From Nodosilinea sp. FACHB-141 (GTDB lineage: Bacteria > Cyanobacteriota > Cyanobacteriia > Phormidesmidales > Phormidesmidaceae): a stretch of DNA of 64,000 bases. Shown piece after piece: positions 8,598 to 18,444 of the stretch. Location of the stretch: positions 124,001 through 188,000 of the forward strand of contig NZ_JACJPP010000021.1 in NCBI RefSeq assembly GCF_014696135.1. The letters are read 5' to 3'. Both the position numbers and the translations under genes were made by a program. A model generated the notes under the pieces. It was not told the DNA's origin and did not search any database. It worked only from the letters and a program-made list of their open reading frames with translations. Every line of letters begins with the position of its first letter. Within the stretch, counting starts at the first letter, position 1.

Positions 8598-9626
8598 TTA
8601 ATAGCTAGCCCCAACGGCTTGGGGAACTTGCAGCAGTTCAGCAATCTGCACCGCGTTTAGGGCTGCCCCCTTGCGAATTTGATCGCCGCTGAGCCAGAGT
8701 TCCAAAGCATTGGCGTTCGAAATATCCTGACGGATGCGGCCTACTAGCACATCATCCTGGCCGCTGGCTTCCATAGGCATAGGAAAGTAGTTCCGCGCCC
8801 AGTCTTCAACCACCTTGACTCCAGGAGCCTTGGTCAGTAACGCCTTAGCTTCCTGGGGGGAGAACGGTGCCGCAAACTCAATATTAACTGCTTCAGAGTG
8901 GGCCCGCAGTACGGGAACCCTCACACAGGTAGCCGAAATTCTCAGGCTGTCAGCCCCAAAAATCTTGCGGGTTTCGTTTACCATCTTCATTTCTTCTTGG
9001 CAGTAGCCCTGCTCGTTGAGGGGCGAGTTGTGGGGAAACAGATTAAACGCCAAGGGATAGGGAAACGCCTCAGCCACCGGCTCTTCTCCGGCCAGAATAG
9101 CGCGGGCCTGCTGCTTCACCTCTTCCATTGCTCGCGCTCCGGCCCCACTAGCCGACTGGTAGGTTGCTACGACCAAGCGCTGGACAGGATTCACCTGGTG
9201 CAGCGGCCATACCGCCAGGGCCATGAGAATTGTGGTGCAGTTGGGGTTGGCGATAATGCCTTGATGGGTTCGGGCTGCCTCAGGATTTACCTCAGGCACC
9301 ACCAGGGGCACGGAGGGATCCATTCGATAGGCGCTGGAGTTGTCGATGCAGACAGCACCCGCCGCGACGGCCTTGGGCAACCATTCCTCAGACACCGAGC
9401 CGCCTGCCGATGCCAGCACCAGGTCAATGCCGTCAAAAGAACCGTCGCCCAGCACCTGAACAGGAATCTCTTCGCCCTTGAAAGTCAACGTGGTGCCCGC
9501 CGACCGGGGAGACGCCAGCAGAGTCAAATCTTTTAGAGGAAATGATCGCTCATCCAGCAACGCTAGCAACTCTGCCCCTACGGCCCCAGTGGCCCCCATG
9601 ATTGCAACTCTTAGCCCGTTCGACAC
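8598..9626 (-). CDS. asd: Aspartate-semialdehyde dehydrogenase
   Basis: Reduces aspartyl phosphate with NADPH to aspartate semialdehyde, the branch point for lysine/diaminopimelate, threonine and methionine. At 342 aa it has the N-terminal nucleotide-binding GATGAVGAELL loop (residues 11-21), catalytic C130 in NPNCTT and the active-site His in LRAHSEAV (about 243). Length is standard. It leads the asd-dapA-rnj run and diverges from tig across a 304-bp gap. Confidence 0.97.
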   Translation of the reverse strand: MSNGLRVAIMGATGAVGAELLALLDERSFPLKDLTLLASPRSAGTTLTFKGEEIPVQVLGDGSFDGIDLVLASAGGSVSEEWLPKAVAAGAVCIDNSSAYRMDPSVPLVVPEVNPEAARTHQGIIANPNCTTILMALAVWPLHQVNPVQRLVVATYQSASGAGARAMEEVKQQARAILAGEEPVAEAFPYPLAFNLFPHNSPLNEQGYCQEEMKMVNETRKIFGADSLRISATCVRVPVLRAHSEAVNIEFAAPFSPQEAKALLTKAPGVKVVEDWARNYFPMPMEASGQDDVLVGRIRQDISNANALELWLSGDQIRKGAALNAVQIAELLQVPQAVGASY

Positions 9627-9930
9627 AGCGCCACCTCAACCTACTCATAAGAACGCATTGCATCAGCCGATACTAACATTTCGCCTTGGGCTAACAAACA
9701 GCTTCGCCGCTAGCCAGACAGGACTCAAATATAAGGAAATAACAAAACTGCTAACCGCGTCATTGATGGGCTAATGCCCTTAAGACCAAAGCCTAAAGGC
9801 TCAGAATTGTGGACTAAAGCCAAGGAATGACGGCCAAGCTGTGACGATGGAGTATGCTTATTAATTGCGCCAAAAGTTCCTTACTGGTTTGGAGCGCGCG
9901 CAGCCGCCGTCTAGTTAGCCAAAAGACCCC
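9627..9930. other. Divergent promoter region asd / tig
   Basis: This gap separates asd (minus) from tig (plus) and must hold promoters for both. AT-rich patches occur near 9720-9760 and 9855-9870, but no box pair is good enough to call. No gene is evident. Confidence 0.4.
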
Positions 9931-11439
9931 ATGAAAGTTACTCAGGAAGTACTGCCCGACAGCCAGGTAGGACTAGAGATCGAGATTCCCGCTGATCTGT
10001 CCCAAAAGACCTACGATCAGGTGCTAAATAAGATGATGCGGACGGTCAATGTGCCGGGTTTTCGCAAGGGCAAGGTGCCTAAGCAGGTCTTTTTGCAACG
10101 GGTTGGGTTGACCCAGTTTAAGGCAGCGGTCATCGAAGAGCTGGTGCAGAATGCAGTCGATAAGGCCATCAAGCAAGAAGAAATTGATGCGATCGGCAAC
10201 TACCAGCTGAAAAGCGGCTTTGAAGAGCTGATCAGTCAGTACGAACCCGGTCAGCCCATCACCATTCAAGCCTCTGTAGACGTTCCCCCCCGAGTCACCC
10301 TAAAAACCTACAAAGGGTTGTCCGTACAGGCCGAAGAAGTTCTCCCTGACCCCGAGCGAGTCGACAGCACCCTAGCCCAGTACCAAAACAATCTGGCTAC
10401 TCTAGTGCCCATCGAAGATCGCCCCGCTCAGGCTGGCGATGTAGCGGTGATTGACTTTGTTGGAAAAGTTCAAACCGACAGCGGTGAGTTTGAGGAATTT
10501 CAGGGCGGTTCTGGCACCGACTTCCAGGTAGAGCTAGAGGAAGGGCGGTTCATTCCCGGTTTTGTGGAGGGCATCATCGGCATGGCCCTAGAAGAGGCCA
10601 AAGATGTCGAGATTCCCTTCCCCGACGACTACTCTCAAGCCGAGCTAGCGGGCAAGCCAGCGGTGTTCTCTATCACCCTGAAGGAAATTAAAGAGAAGGA
10701 GCTGCCCGAACTCGACGATGACTTTGCCCAGGAGATCAGTGAATTTGAGACCATCGAAGCCCTGCGCACTTCGCTGATCGAGCGATACCAGGAAGAGGCT
10801 GATGAGAAGACTAAGGCCAATAAAGATGCGGCCCTCGTCAAAGCTCTAGTGGAGCACCTAGAAGCCGAAATTCCTAACACTCTGGTGCAGAAAGAGGTGG
10901 ACTTTTTGCTCACCCAAACCATCATGCAGCTCAGCCGTCAGGGCATTGACGTCAACAAAATGCTGTCCCGGGAGCTGGTTGACGGCATGCGCCAGCGCAC
11001 CCGTCCTGAGGCGATCGATCGCCTACGCCGCACTCTAGCTTTAGGGGAAGTGGCCAAGCAAGAGGGCATTAAGATCGAAGAAGAGGCTTTGCAAGAAAAG
11101 ATCAAGGAAGCCATGGCCGAGGTAGAAGACCCCAGCCAGATCGACCCCGATCGCCTCAAGCAGGTGTTGACTGAGGAACTGCTCCAGGAAAAAATTCTGG
11201 CCTGGCTAGAGGAAGCCAACACAGTTGAGCTGGTGCCCGAAGGCACTCTGCAAGAGGAAGCGATCGTTGACCAAGCCGATGCCCTTGAAGCCACCGTGGT
11301 CGAGACCGACGATTCTGAGAGCGATGCCATTGAGGTCGAGGCCACTGCAGTAGCGGACGATGCCGGGGAGACTACCGAAGCTGATGATGAGGGTGAGCCC
11401 GAGGCCGGCAAGACCAAAAAAGCAGCTAAAGACGCTTGA
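9931..11439 (+). CDS. tig: Trigger factor
   Basis: Ribosome-associated chaperone and peptidyl-prolyl isomerase. The N-terminal ribosome-binding domain contains GFRKGKVPKQV, the signature loop (about residues 44-54). An FKBP-type domain follows (about 165-250, DFVGKV, FIPGFVEGIIGM), then the helical C-terminal arms. The last 65 or so residues are a strongly acidic Glu/Asp/Ala extension ending in Lys/Ala, longer than in most bacteria. It heads a tig-clpP-clpX series conserved in cyanobacteria, linking nascent-chain folding with degradation. Confidence 0.97.
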   Translation: MKVTQEVLPDSQVGLEIEIPADLSQKTYDQVLNKMMRTVNVPGFRKGKVPKQVFLQRVGLTQFKAAVIEELVQNAVDKAIKQEEIDAIGNYQLKSGFEELISQYEPGQPITIQASVDVPPRVTLKTYKGLSVQAEEVLPDPERVDSTLAQYQNNLATLVPIEDRPAQAGDVAVIDFVGKVQTDSGEFEEFQGGSGTDFQVELEEGRFIPGFVEGIIGMALEEAKDVEIPFPDDYSQAELAGKPAVFSITLKEIKEKELPELDDDFAQEISEFETIEALRTSLIERYQEEADEKTKANKDAALVKALVEHLEAEIPNTLVQKEVDFLLTQTIMQLSRQGIDVNKMLSRELVDGMRQRTRPEAIDRLRRTLALGEVAKQEGIKIEEEALQEKIKEAMAEVEDPSQIDPDRLKQVLTEELLQEKILAWLEEANTVELVPEGTLQEEAIVDQADALEATVVETDDSESDAIEVEATAVADDAGETTEADDEGEPEAGKTKKAAKDA

Positions 11440-11624
11440 GCCGGTTATAGATTTCGGTAAACCGTCGGTTAGCCCGCCCCGTGAACCTAATTTTTTGGGG
11501 CATAATGTCGGGTAGGCTAACCAATGGCTTGTTAGTTTACCCGCCTGGTTTAACTGGTTGTGACCTGGGCGCTCTGCTAATAACACAATATTCCTAAGCC
11601 CTTGAAATCTCGCGCAAACCCACT

Positions 11625-12314
11625 ATGATTGCATCGAACCCATTGAGTAGCCCTATCTTGAGCTTGAGCCAGTCTGCCCTTAGCGCTAACCAGGTTCGCA
11701 GCATGTTGCCCGTCGTTGTAGAGCAATCGGGCCGCGGGGAACGGGCGTTTGACATCTACTCTCGCCTGCTGCGGGAGCGCATCGTGTTCTTGGGCACTCC
11801 GGTGATGGATGAGGTAGCCGACTCCATCGTTGCCCAGCTTCTTTACCTGGATGCTGAAGACCCTGAGAAGGATGTACAGCTTTATATCAACTCTCCAGGC
11901 GGTTCTGTCACAGCGGGTATGGCGATCTACGACACCATGCAGCAAATTCGCCCCGATGTGGTGACGATTTGCTTTGGGCTAGCGGCCAGCATGGGCGCGT
12001 TTCTGCTCTGTGCCGGTGCTAAGGGCAAGCGCCTCTCCCTGCCGAGCTCGCGGATTATGATTCACCAGCCACTAGGGGGTGCCCAGGGCCAGGCCGTAGA
12101 TATCGAGATTCAGGCGAGGGAGATTCTTTACCACAAGAACCGGCTGAATGAGCTGATCGCTCATCACACCGGGCAGCCAATAGAGCGTATCGAGAGTGAC
12201 ACCGAGCGCGACTTTTACATGTCTGCCGCCGAATCAAAGGCCTACGGGCTGATTGACGATGTTGTTGAGCAGCAATATCTTCCCGCCGCCCCCACTATGA
12301 CTGCACTAAATTAG
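11625..12314 (+). CDS. clpP: ATP-dependent Clp protease proteolytic subunit
   Basis: Serine protease forming the barrel used by ClpX. The 229-aa product keeps the triad S122 (ASMGAF), H147 (MIHQP) and D196 (DTERD), spaced as in E. coli ClpP. The N-terminal 30 or so residues are a propeptide-like extension. It is 185 bases after tig and 12 bases before clpX. Cyanobacteria have several ClpP paralogues; the pairing with clpX matches the copy usually called ClpP2. Confidence 0.96.
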   Translation: MIASNPLSSPILSLSQSALSANQVRSMLPVVVEQSGRGERAFDIYSRLLRERIVFLGTPVMDEVADSIVAQLLYLDAEDPEKDVQLYINSPGGSVTAGMAIYDTMQQIRPDVVTICFGLAASMGAFLLCAGAKGKRLSLPSSRIMIHQPLGGAQGQAVDIEIQAREILYHKNRLNELIAHHTGQPIERIESDTERDFYMSAAESKAYGLIDDVVEQQYLPAAPTMTALN

Positions 12315-12326
12315 GGTCATTATTTT

Positions 12327-13667
12327 ATGTCTAAGTACGACTCCCATCTTAAGTGCTCGTTTTGCGGCAAGTCTCAGGAGCAGGTGCGCAAGTTGATTGC
12401 GGGGCCGGGGGTCTACATCTGTGACGAGTGCGTTGACCTGTGCAACGAAATTTTAGACGAAGAGCTGTTTGATTCGGGCACTGCGATTGCCCAGCCCGTG
12501 CCCCGGCGCGATACTCCCACTGCCGATCGCCCGCGTACCGCTCCAGCCATCGCCCTCAACCAAATTCCCAAGCCGCGGGAAATCAAGAATTATCTCGATG
12601 ATCACGTCATTGGCCAGAACGAGGCCAAAAAGGTCCTGTCGGTGGCGGTCTATAACCACTACAAGCGCCTTAGCTATCTGCAAGGGTCTGAGGGAGAAGC
12701 AGCTGACGATGTCGTTGAGCTACAGAAGTCAAACATCTTGCTGATTGGCCCCACGGGCTGCGGTAAGACGCTACTGGCTCAGACCCTGGCTCGCATTCTC
12801 GAAGTGCCCTTTGCCGTAGCCGATGCCACTACCCTCACCGAGGCGGGCTATGTGGGCGAGGATGTGGAAAACATTCTGCTGCGGCTGCTCCAGGTGGCCG
12901 ACTTGGATGTGGAAGAAGCCCAGCGCGGCATCATCTACATTGACGAGATTGACAAAATCGCCCGTAAGAGCGAGAACCCTTCTATCACCCGCGATGTGTC
13001 TGGCGAGGGCGTACAGCAGGCGCTGCTAAAGATGCTGGAGGGTACCGTAGCCAACGTGCCGCCCCAGGGGGGCCGTAAGCACCCCTACCAAGACTGCATT
13101 CAGATCGACACCAGCAACATTTTGTTTATCTGTGGCGGTGCCTTTGTCGGGCTAGAAAAAATTGTTGAACAGCGGATTGGCAAAAAATCGATTGGCTTTG
13201 TGCAGCCGGGCGAAGGGCAGTTCTCGCGCGAAAAGCGTACTGCTGACGTGCTGCGCAATTTGGAACCCGACGATCTGGTGAAGTTTGGCTTAATACCTGA
13301 GTTTATTGGCCGAATTCCAGCGACCTCGGTGCTAGAGCCGCTGGACGAAGAATCGCTAATGGCAATTTTGACTGAGCCGAAGAACGCATTGGTGAAGCAG
13401 TTCCAAAAGCTGATGCTGATGGACAACGTGCAGCTTGAATTTAAGCCAGATGCACTGCGGGCGATCGCCCGTGAGGCCTATCGTCGCAAGACTGGTGCCC
13501 GCGCCCTACGCGGCATCATCGAAGAGCTGATGCTCGACATTATGTATGAGCTGCCCTCGCGCAAAGACCTGAAGCGCTGCACGATCACCCGAGAGATGGT
13601 GGAGCAGCGGTCTACTGCGGATCTGCTGCTGCATCCCTCGTCTATGCCTAAGCCCGAGTCTGCTTAG
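12327..13667 (+). CDS. clpX: ATP-dependent Clp protease ATP-binding subunit ClpX
   Basis: AAA+ unfoldase that feeds substrates to ClpP. The N-terminal C4 zinc finger uses C10, C13, C32 and C35. Walker A GPTGCGKT is near residue 141, Walker [11 protein letters not shown] near 205, and the pore loop GYVGEDVE lies between them. The ClpP-docking IGF-type loop appears as KSIGFV. At 446 aa it has normal length. It follows clpP by 12 bases, so the two are cotranscribed. Confidence 0.97.
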   Translation: MSKYDSHLKCSFCGKSQEQVRKLIAGPGVYICDECVDLCNEILDEELFDSGTAIAQPVPRRDTPTADRPRTAPAIALNQIPKPREIKNYLDDHVIGQNEAKKVLSVAVYNHYKRLSYLQGSEGEAADDVVELQKSNILLIGPTGCGKTLLAQTLARILEVPFAVADATTLTEAGYVGEDVENILLRLLQVADLDVEEAQRGIIYIDEIDKIARKSENPSITRDVSGEGVQQALLKMLEGTVANVPPQGGRKHPYQDCIQIDTSNILFICGGAFVGLEKIVEQRIGKKSIGFVQPGEGQFSREKRTADVLRNLEPDDLVKFGLIPEFIGRIPATSVLEPLDEESLMAILTEPKNALVKQFQKLMLMDNVQLEFKPDALRAIAREAYRRKTGARALRGIIEELMLDIMYELPSRKDLKRCTITREMVEQRSTADLLLHPSSMPKPESA

Positions 13668-13669
13668 CC

Positions 13670-14524
13670 ATGCCCTACATTAACGTCAACCAGGTTAACC
13701 ACTACTACGAGTGGGTCGGCACCAATACGCCGCGCGATCCCAGTTCTTCAAAACCGGTGATGGTCTTCATCCACGGCTGGGCTGGTTCGGCTCGCTACTG
13801 GCAGAGTACGGCGACGGCATTGAGTGATCGCTATGACTGCCTGCTCTACGACATGCGTGGGTTTGGGCGATCGCGTCTGTCTCCCGATCAGCAAGCAGAG
13901 GCTGCAGCACGAGGTTACGAGCTAGACACCTACGCAGACGATTTGGCCGAGCTGTTGAAGGCACTGAATCTGCCCAAGGTTTCGATCAACGCCCACTCTA
14001 TGGGGGCGTCGGTAGCGGTGTACTTTTTGAATCAGTACCCGGAGCTGTGCGATCGCGCCATTCTCACCTGCAACGGCATTTTTGAGTACGACAAAGCTGC
14101 CTTTGAGGCGTTCTACAAGTTTGGCGGATACGTGGTGGCCTTCCGGCCCAAGTGGCTAGGGAAAATTCCGCTGGCACCGCGCTTCTTTATGGCCCGGTTC
14201 CTCAGCCGCCCCATTCCCGCTGCGGAGAAAATTGCGTTTTTAGACGATTTTTTAAACGCCGACTACGCCACTGCCCTCGGCACTATCTTCACCTCGGTCA
14301 GCAAAAAGGCGACAGAGGTGATGCCTGTTGAGTTTGCCAAAATTACCGTGCCGACGTTGTTGGTGTCGGGAGAGTTTGACAAAATCACCCCGGCGGAGCT
14401 GGGGCGAACGGCAGCGGCTTTGAACCCCAAAGTCGAGTATGCCCTGGTAAAAAATACTGGGCATTTCCCTATGCTCGAAGACCCGGAGACCTATTTGAAT
14501 TACGTCAATGCCTTTCTGGCGTAA
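13670..14524 (+). CDS. Alpha/beta-fold hydrolase
   Basis: A 284-aa single-domain hydrolase starting two bases after the clpX stop codon, so probably in the clp operon. Visible elements are the oxyanion segment FIHGWAGS, the nucleophile elbow NAHSMGAS (Ser near 110), an acid in SGEFDKITP and a late His in NTGHFPML. The first position of the usual GxSxG is Ala, a common variation. The lid segment (about 130-200) is basic and aromatic. Substrate cannot be told from sequence; an esterase or haloperoxidase-like role is as likely as any. Confidence 0.85.
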   Translation: MPYINVNQVNHYYEWVGTNTPRDPSSSKPVMVFIHGWAGSARYWQSTATALSDRYDCLLYDMRGFGRSRLSPDQQAEAAARGYELDTYADDLAELLKALNLPKVSINAHSMGASVAVYFLNQYPELCDRAILTCNGIFEYDKAAFEAFYKFGGYVVAFRPKWLGKIPLAPRFFMARFLSRPIPAAEKIAFLDDFLNADYATALGTIFTSVSKKATEVMPVEFAKITVPTLLVSGEFDKITPAELGRTAAALNPKVEYALVKNTGHFPMLEDPETYLNYVNAFLA

Positions 14525-14605
14525 GCTATCGGCATCATGCATCTGTGGTTAGTCAACCTTTAAGAAAGAAGAGAACACTTAGATACAAAAATTGCGATCG
14601 CGTTC

Positions 14606-14944
14606 ATGGCTTTAGCTAGCTCAGTTCCCCAAATTTATGAGCGCCTCGGCATTCTTCCCCTCCAACTGGCAGAATTTTCTCAGCGCTGGGGCATCGCCGA
14701 ACTTGCCCTATTTGGCTCAGTGCTACGCGATGACTTTCGAGATGATAGCGATGTGGATGTGCTGATCACCTTTGCGCCAAATGCGCGTAAGGGGTTACTC
14801 ACCCTAGCTAAAATGCAGCATGAGTTACAAGCTATCCTCAACCGAAAAGTGGATTTGGTCAGCAAGAAGTCTATTGAGCAAAGCCATAACGCTATTCGTC
14901 GTCAAGTAATCTTGGCATCTGCACAGGTTATCTATAGTGCGTGA
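14606..14944 (+). CDS. mntA: MntA-type nucleotidyltransferase antitoxin
   Basis: A 112-aa minimal nucleotidyltransferase with the exact GSx10DxD signature (G37, S38, D49, D51). Known MntA antitoxins add AMP to a tyrosine of the partner HepT toxin and so silence it. Its stop overlaps the GTG start of the HepT gene by 8 bases, the usual tight coupling. Gene assignment rests on motif, size and partner. Confidence 0.88.
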   Translation: MALASSVPQIYERLGILPLQLAEFSQRWGIAELALFGSVLRDDFRDDSDVDVLITFAPNARKGLLTLAKMQHELQAILNRKVDLVSKKSIEQSHNAIRRQVILASAQVIYSA

Positions 14945-15275
14945 TCAGCAATGGATTGTTGACATGCTGCAAGCAGCTAGAGAGATTTTAAGTTTTGCCG
15001 AAGGTTTTGATCGGGCTGACCTAGAGAGCGATCGTCGCACCTGCTCCGCTATTCTGTACGAGATTATTGTCATTGGTGAAGCTGCAAATCGACTCTCCGA
15101 TGAATATAGGGCCTGCCATGCCCATATTCCCTGGCAAAGTATTGTGGGAATGCGAAACATTCTTGCCCACCAATACGATCAGGTTGACACCGAGATTATT
15201 TGGGATGCCGTCAGTATCGATGTCCCGGAGTTGATTACTATGCTAGAGCCGCTATTAACTGAGGACAACCTATGA
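14937..15275 (+). CDS. hepT: HepT-like HEPN-domain toxin
   Basis: A 112-aa helical HEPN protein with the Rx4HxY motif RNILAHQY (R73, H78, Y80). In characterised pairs R and H form the RNase active site and Tyr is the residue modified by MntA. It starts at a GTG inside the antitoxin stop region. All catalytic residues are intact, so the module looks active. Confidence 0.88.
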   Translation: MRDQQWIVDMLQAAREILSFAEGFDRADLESDRRTCSAILYEIIVIGEAANRLSDEYRACHAHIPWQSIVGMRNILAHQYDQVDTEIIWDAVSIDVPELITMLEPLLTEDNL

Positions 15276-15307
15276 CTCAGGGCATTTGTCCTCTAGCCTG
15301 TTAGCCC

Positions 15308-16597
15308 ATGATGGATAGGCTTCCCACGGATCAACTGATAGCGCTGGATCGTCGCCATGTATGGCATCCCTACGCGGCTATGCCTAACACCGGGCCACTG
15401 TTTGCGGTGCGATCGGCCCAGGGAGTTTATCTGGAACTAGAAACTGGGGAGCGATTGGTCGATGGCATGTCGTCGTGGTGGACCTGCATTCACGGCTACA
15501 ACCACCCCCAGTTGAACCAGGCCGCCCAGGAACAAATGGGCCGCATGAGCCATGTCATGTTTGGCGGGCTGACCCATCAACCGGCGGTGCAGTTGGCTCA
15601 AAAGCTGGTGGCAATAACGCCAGAGCCCTTACAGCAGGTGTTTTTCTGCGATTCCGGCTCGGTGGCGGTCGAGGTAGCCATGAAGCTGGCGATCCAGTAC
15701 TGGCACAACCGGGGAGAGCCGCAAAAGCAGCACTTTCTGACGATTCGCAACGGCTACCACGGCGACACCTTTGCAGCAATGGCAGTGTGCGACCCAGTGA
15801 ATGGCATGCACCACCTATTTCGCAACAGCTTGGTGGAGCAGTATTTTGCCGATGCACCTCGAATTCCCTTTGAGGGTGTGTGGGATGAGAAAGACCTGGC
15901 CAGCTTTGAGGCGATTTTGCAGCGTCACCACGGGGAGATTGCCGCCGCGATTTTTGAGCCGGTGGTGCAGGGGGCGGGGGGCATGCGGTTTTATAGCCCG
16001 CAGTATGTGCGCCGGGCAAGGGAACTGTGCGATCGCTACAACATCCTCCTCATTCTCGATGAAATAGCTACGGGCTTTGGCCGCACGGGCAAACTGTTTG
16101 CCTGCGAATACGCAGGCGTCGCGCCGGATATTCTCTGCGTCGGCAAAGCCCTCACGGGCGGGTTTATGTCCCTAGCGGCCACCCTCACTACCGAGCATAT
16201 CAGCGAAACCTTTGCCCAGGGAGAAGCGGGAGTTTTCATGCATGGTCCCACCTTTATGGGCAACCCCCTAGCCTGCGCAGTGGCCCTAGAAAACTTGAAC
16301 CTGTTGGAAAGCTACGACTGGGCCGCAAGGATACACGCCATAGAAACTCAGCTCAAGCAGGAGCTAAACCCCTGCCGCAACCTGCCAGCGGTGAAGGATG
16401 TGCGGGTTTTGGGAGCGATCGGAGTGGTAGAGCTGCATGAACCGGTGGATATGGATGTGGTACAGCCCCGTTTTGTCGCCCAGGGAGTATGGCTGCGCCC
16501 CTTTGGTCGTCTGGTTTACACCATGCCGCCATACATTATTGAGCCCCAGCAACTCGCCCAGATCACAACGGCCATCTATGAGGCTTTAATCGCTTAG
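15308..16597 (+). CDS. bioA: Adenosylmethionine-8-amino-7-oxononanoate aminotransferase
   Basis: PLP enzyme of biotin synthesis that transfers the amino group of S-adenosylmethionine to 8-amino-7-oxononanoate, giving 7,8-diaminopelargonate. The 429-aa sequence shows RHVWHPYAAM near the N-terminus, the WWTCIHGYNHP region, the PLP-binding LLILDEIATGFGRTG segment and catalytic K280 in CVGKALTGG. Length and motifs match BioA rather than other class III aminotransferases. No other biotin gene lies nearby. Confidence 0.94.
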   Translation: MMDRLPTDQLIALDRRHVWHPYAAMPNTGPLFAVRSAQGVYLELETGERLVDGMSSWWTCIHGYNHPQLNQAAQEQMGRMSHVMFGGLTHQPAVQLAQKLVAITPEPLQQVFFCDSGSVAVEVAMKLAIQYWHNRGEPQKQHFLTIRNGYHGDTFAAMAVCDPVNGMHHLFRNSLVEQYFADAPRIPFEGVWDEKDLASFEAILQRHHGEIAAAIFEPVVQGAGGMRFYSPQYVRRARELCDRYNILLILDEIATGFGRTGKLFACEYAGVAPDILCVGKALTGGFMSLAATLTTEHISETFAQGEAGVFMHGPTFMGNPLACAVALENLNLLESYDWAARIHAIETQLKQELNPCRNLPAVKDVRVLGAIGVVELHEPVDMDVVQPRFVAQGVWLRPFGRLVYTMPPYIIEPQQLAQITTAIYEALIA

Positions 16598-16607
16598 GTC
16601 ACACCCT

Positions 16608-16823
16608 TTGCAGGCCTTGGGATTTACTAGAGGCGGATGGCTACTGTACGACTCCACCAACCGCATGACGGAAGAGTTTGGTTTGATTGCGGTGGCGATC
16701 GCCCATCACCCCAGCCAGGCTATTCCCCTCGCCAGCTCATGGTTTAGCAATGCCAGCGACTACCTGGGTATGAAGGTATCGCTAGCATTGCGCAAGTTGG
16801 GGGCAACGCCAGAGTTTAAGTGA
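16608..16823 (+). CDS. Small open frame, possible remnant
   Basis: A 71-codon frame starting at a TTG just after bioA. Its product (GGWLLYDSTNRM..., ending ALRKLGATPEFK) reads like real protein, but I recognise no family. There is no clear ribosome-binding site. It may be the 3' remnant of a lost gene or a chance frame. Confidence 0.25.
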   Translation: MQALGFTRGGWLLYDSTNRMTEEFGLIAVAIAHHPSQAIPLASSWFSNASDYLGMKVSLALRKLGATPEFK

Positions 16824-16902
16824 GAAAGTCTTGAACTTTGAGTTGTGCATTAAAGTCCCACTGCAAAAACTCAAAACTAATCCATTTCATCCCCCCCTTA
16901 CC

Positions 16903-18195
16903 CTAACGTCCCAGTCGGTTAGGAATATCCTCACAGCCGCCGGGAACAGTGGCGCGGGTAGCCTCACCACCCCAGGCTCCAATGTAGCGGCGCTGTTCCT
17001 CAGACAGGCGGTACACGCCGCTAAAATTAGCCCCTTCAACTACGGCCCCGGTGTTGGCTCCGGTGGTGTAGTCGGGCGCGCCGGTGCGGGTGCGGGGAGT
17101 GGCGGTGGCAGCATCTCCATAGAAAAGCCGCGCCTCCATTAGATCGGCTCCAGACAGATTAGCTTGGTACAAAATAGAGCGGGCAAAATTGGTTCTTACC
17201 AAGTCGGCCCGACGCAGATCGGCGCGAATCAGGTTGGTTTCGCTGAGGTCGGCCCAGCGCAGATCGCTACCCGACAGGTCGGCGGCGGCCAGCATAGCTC
17301 CCAGGTCGATGACGCGAGTGCCAGTCAGCCGGTCTTCTTCATAACCACCCCGGCCGTCTAGGATAGGGCGGCCTAAGCGATTGTCGCGGCGCAGGGGGGT
17401 GAGCAGCTTAGACCGCGAGAGAAAGCGGATGACCTTGGCCTTGCCCCCAGCATCGACGCTGCTGAGAATGGCGGCGGTGCGGGCTTCGGCGATGATTCGC
17501 TCCTGGGGCCAGTCTTCGAGCAGGCCTTCGTCATCTAGCACCAGTTCTGAGATGCCCTGAAAGTAGGAGTCGATAGTCTGCTGCTGGGTAATCAGGTTCT
17601 GCTGCTTGGTCAGGTCGCGGGAAATAACGTACTGCCGCCAGGCCACAAACAGGGCCAAAAAGGCGATGAAGATTTGCCCGATCGCCCCCAAAAAGTCTCC
17701 CAAGGCTCCCAGAATATCCCACCGCAGAGTCAGCCCCCAGGTCAAAATGGCCCGATTAATGCCAGTGATATTCGTTAGCCCCGCCAGCCCCACTAAAACC
17801 CCTGGGATGGCAATCAGCAGCGACTGCTGCCGGGCAGACAGCTCCCCCAGCACCTCTTGCAGAAAGGGCCACATGAGCCGAATCGACACCAGGGTAGCCA
17901 CCAAAGATCCAGCTAGGGTGAGCCAAAAACTGCCGGTGATTAGCCCCAGCCCAATCACTGCGACCGCCACGATAGTAATCGCGCTGGCCGAGGTGACCGT
18001 AGAGTCAACCAGCAGGGGCTCAACGTTTGTCGGGTCGGAAGGGTCTAAGTCGAGCCGAGTGGCACCCGGCACAGACCCCGCTACGCTGTCGCCAGGGAGC
18101 GGCCCGGCCAACTGGTCTGGGGTAGCGACTGTGCCGTTATCTGGGGTAGCGGTGGGTAGCGGTGGCTGGGCAGGGTCAGGGGTCGGGGGAGTCAT
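16903..18195 (-). CDS. Membrane pentapeptide-repeat protein
   Basis: Start chosen at ATG 18195 (MTPPTPDPAQ), giving 430 aa; the longer frame adds an atypical segment. A Pro/Thr-rich N-terminus is followed by two hydrophobic stretches (about residues 70-115), two more (about 125-200), a cytoplasmic-looking helical linker and then a pentapeptide repeat region with A(D/N)LxxADL units (about 320-380: ADLSGSDLRWADL, RADLRRADL, ANLSGADL). Such repeats form a right-handed beta-helix. Membrane-tethered pentapeptide proteins are frequent in cyanobacteria and mostly of unknown role. Confidence 0.8.
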   Translation of the reverse strand: MTPPTPDPAQPPLPTATPDNGTVATPDQLAGPLPGDSVAGSVPGATRLDLDPSDPTNVEPLLVDSTVTSASAITIVAVAVIGLGLITGSFWLTLAGSLVATLVSIRLMWPFLQEVLGELSARQQSLLIAIPGVLVGLAGLTNITGINRAILTWGLTLRWDILGALGDFLGAIGQIFIAFLALFVAWRQYVISRDLTKQQNLITQQQTIDSYFQGISELVLDDEGLLEDWPQERIIAEARTAAILSSVDAGGKAKVIRFLSRSKLLTPLRRDNRLGRPILDGRGGYEEDRLTGTRVIDLGAMLAAADLSGSDLRWADLSETNLIRADLRRADLVRTNFARSILYQANLSGADLMEARLFYGDAATATPRTRTGAPDYTTGANTGAVVEGANFSGVYRLSEEQRRYIGAWGGEATRATVPGGCEDIPNRLGR

Positions 18196-18444
18196 GGGCG
18201 CGCAACAATGAGCAAGATCAAAACTAGGCCCCTGGGATACGACGACAAAGGGCAAATTGTCTGGCTATATTTAAGCACCTTAACCTTGGAACTATAGTCG
18301 TTGGGCTGGGTTTGCCCCATCAATAGGCTAAGACGGCTAACCTCGACTAGGCGGCTCCGGCCTATCGACGGTAGACTGATGGGGATTTTGCCCGCTAAAA
18401 CGGGCGTTTCAGCACATATTGAGGAGGGTAGGGGCAGCGGCATT

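Noticed and set aside
8898..9536. 212-codon plus-strand frame inside asd
   Set aside because: Antisense to a full-length, motif-complete asd; His/Arg-rich shadow composition.
10938..11417. Long Ser/Thr-rich minus-strand frame inside tig
   Set aside because: It is the antisense shadow of the acidic, Ala-rich C-terminal half of trigger factor.
17606..18211. 201-codon plus-strand frame inside the pentapeptide-repeat gene
   Set aside because: Shadow of a GC-rich gene on the other strand; Ser/Thr/Pro-rich with no domain pattern.
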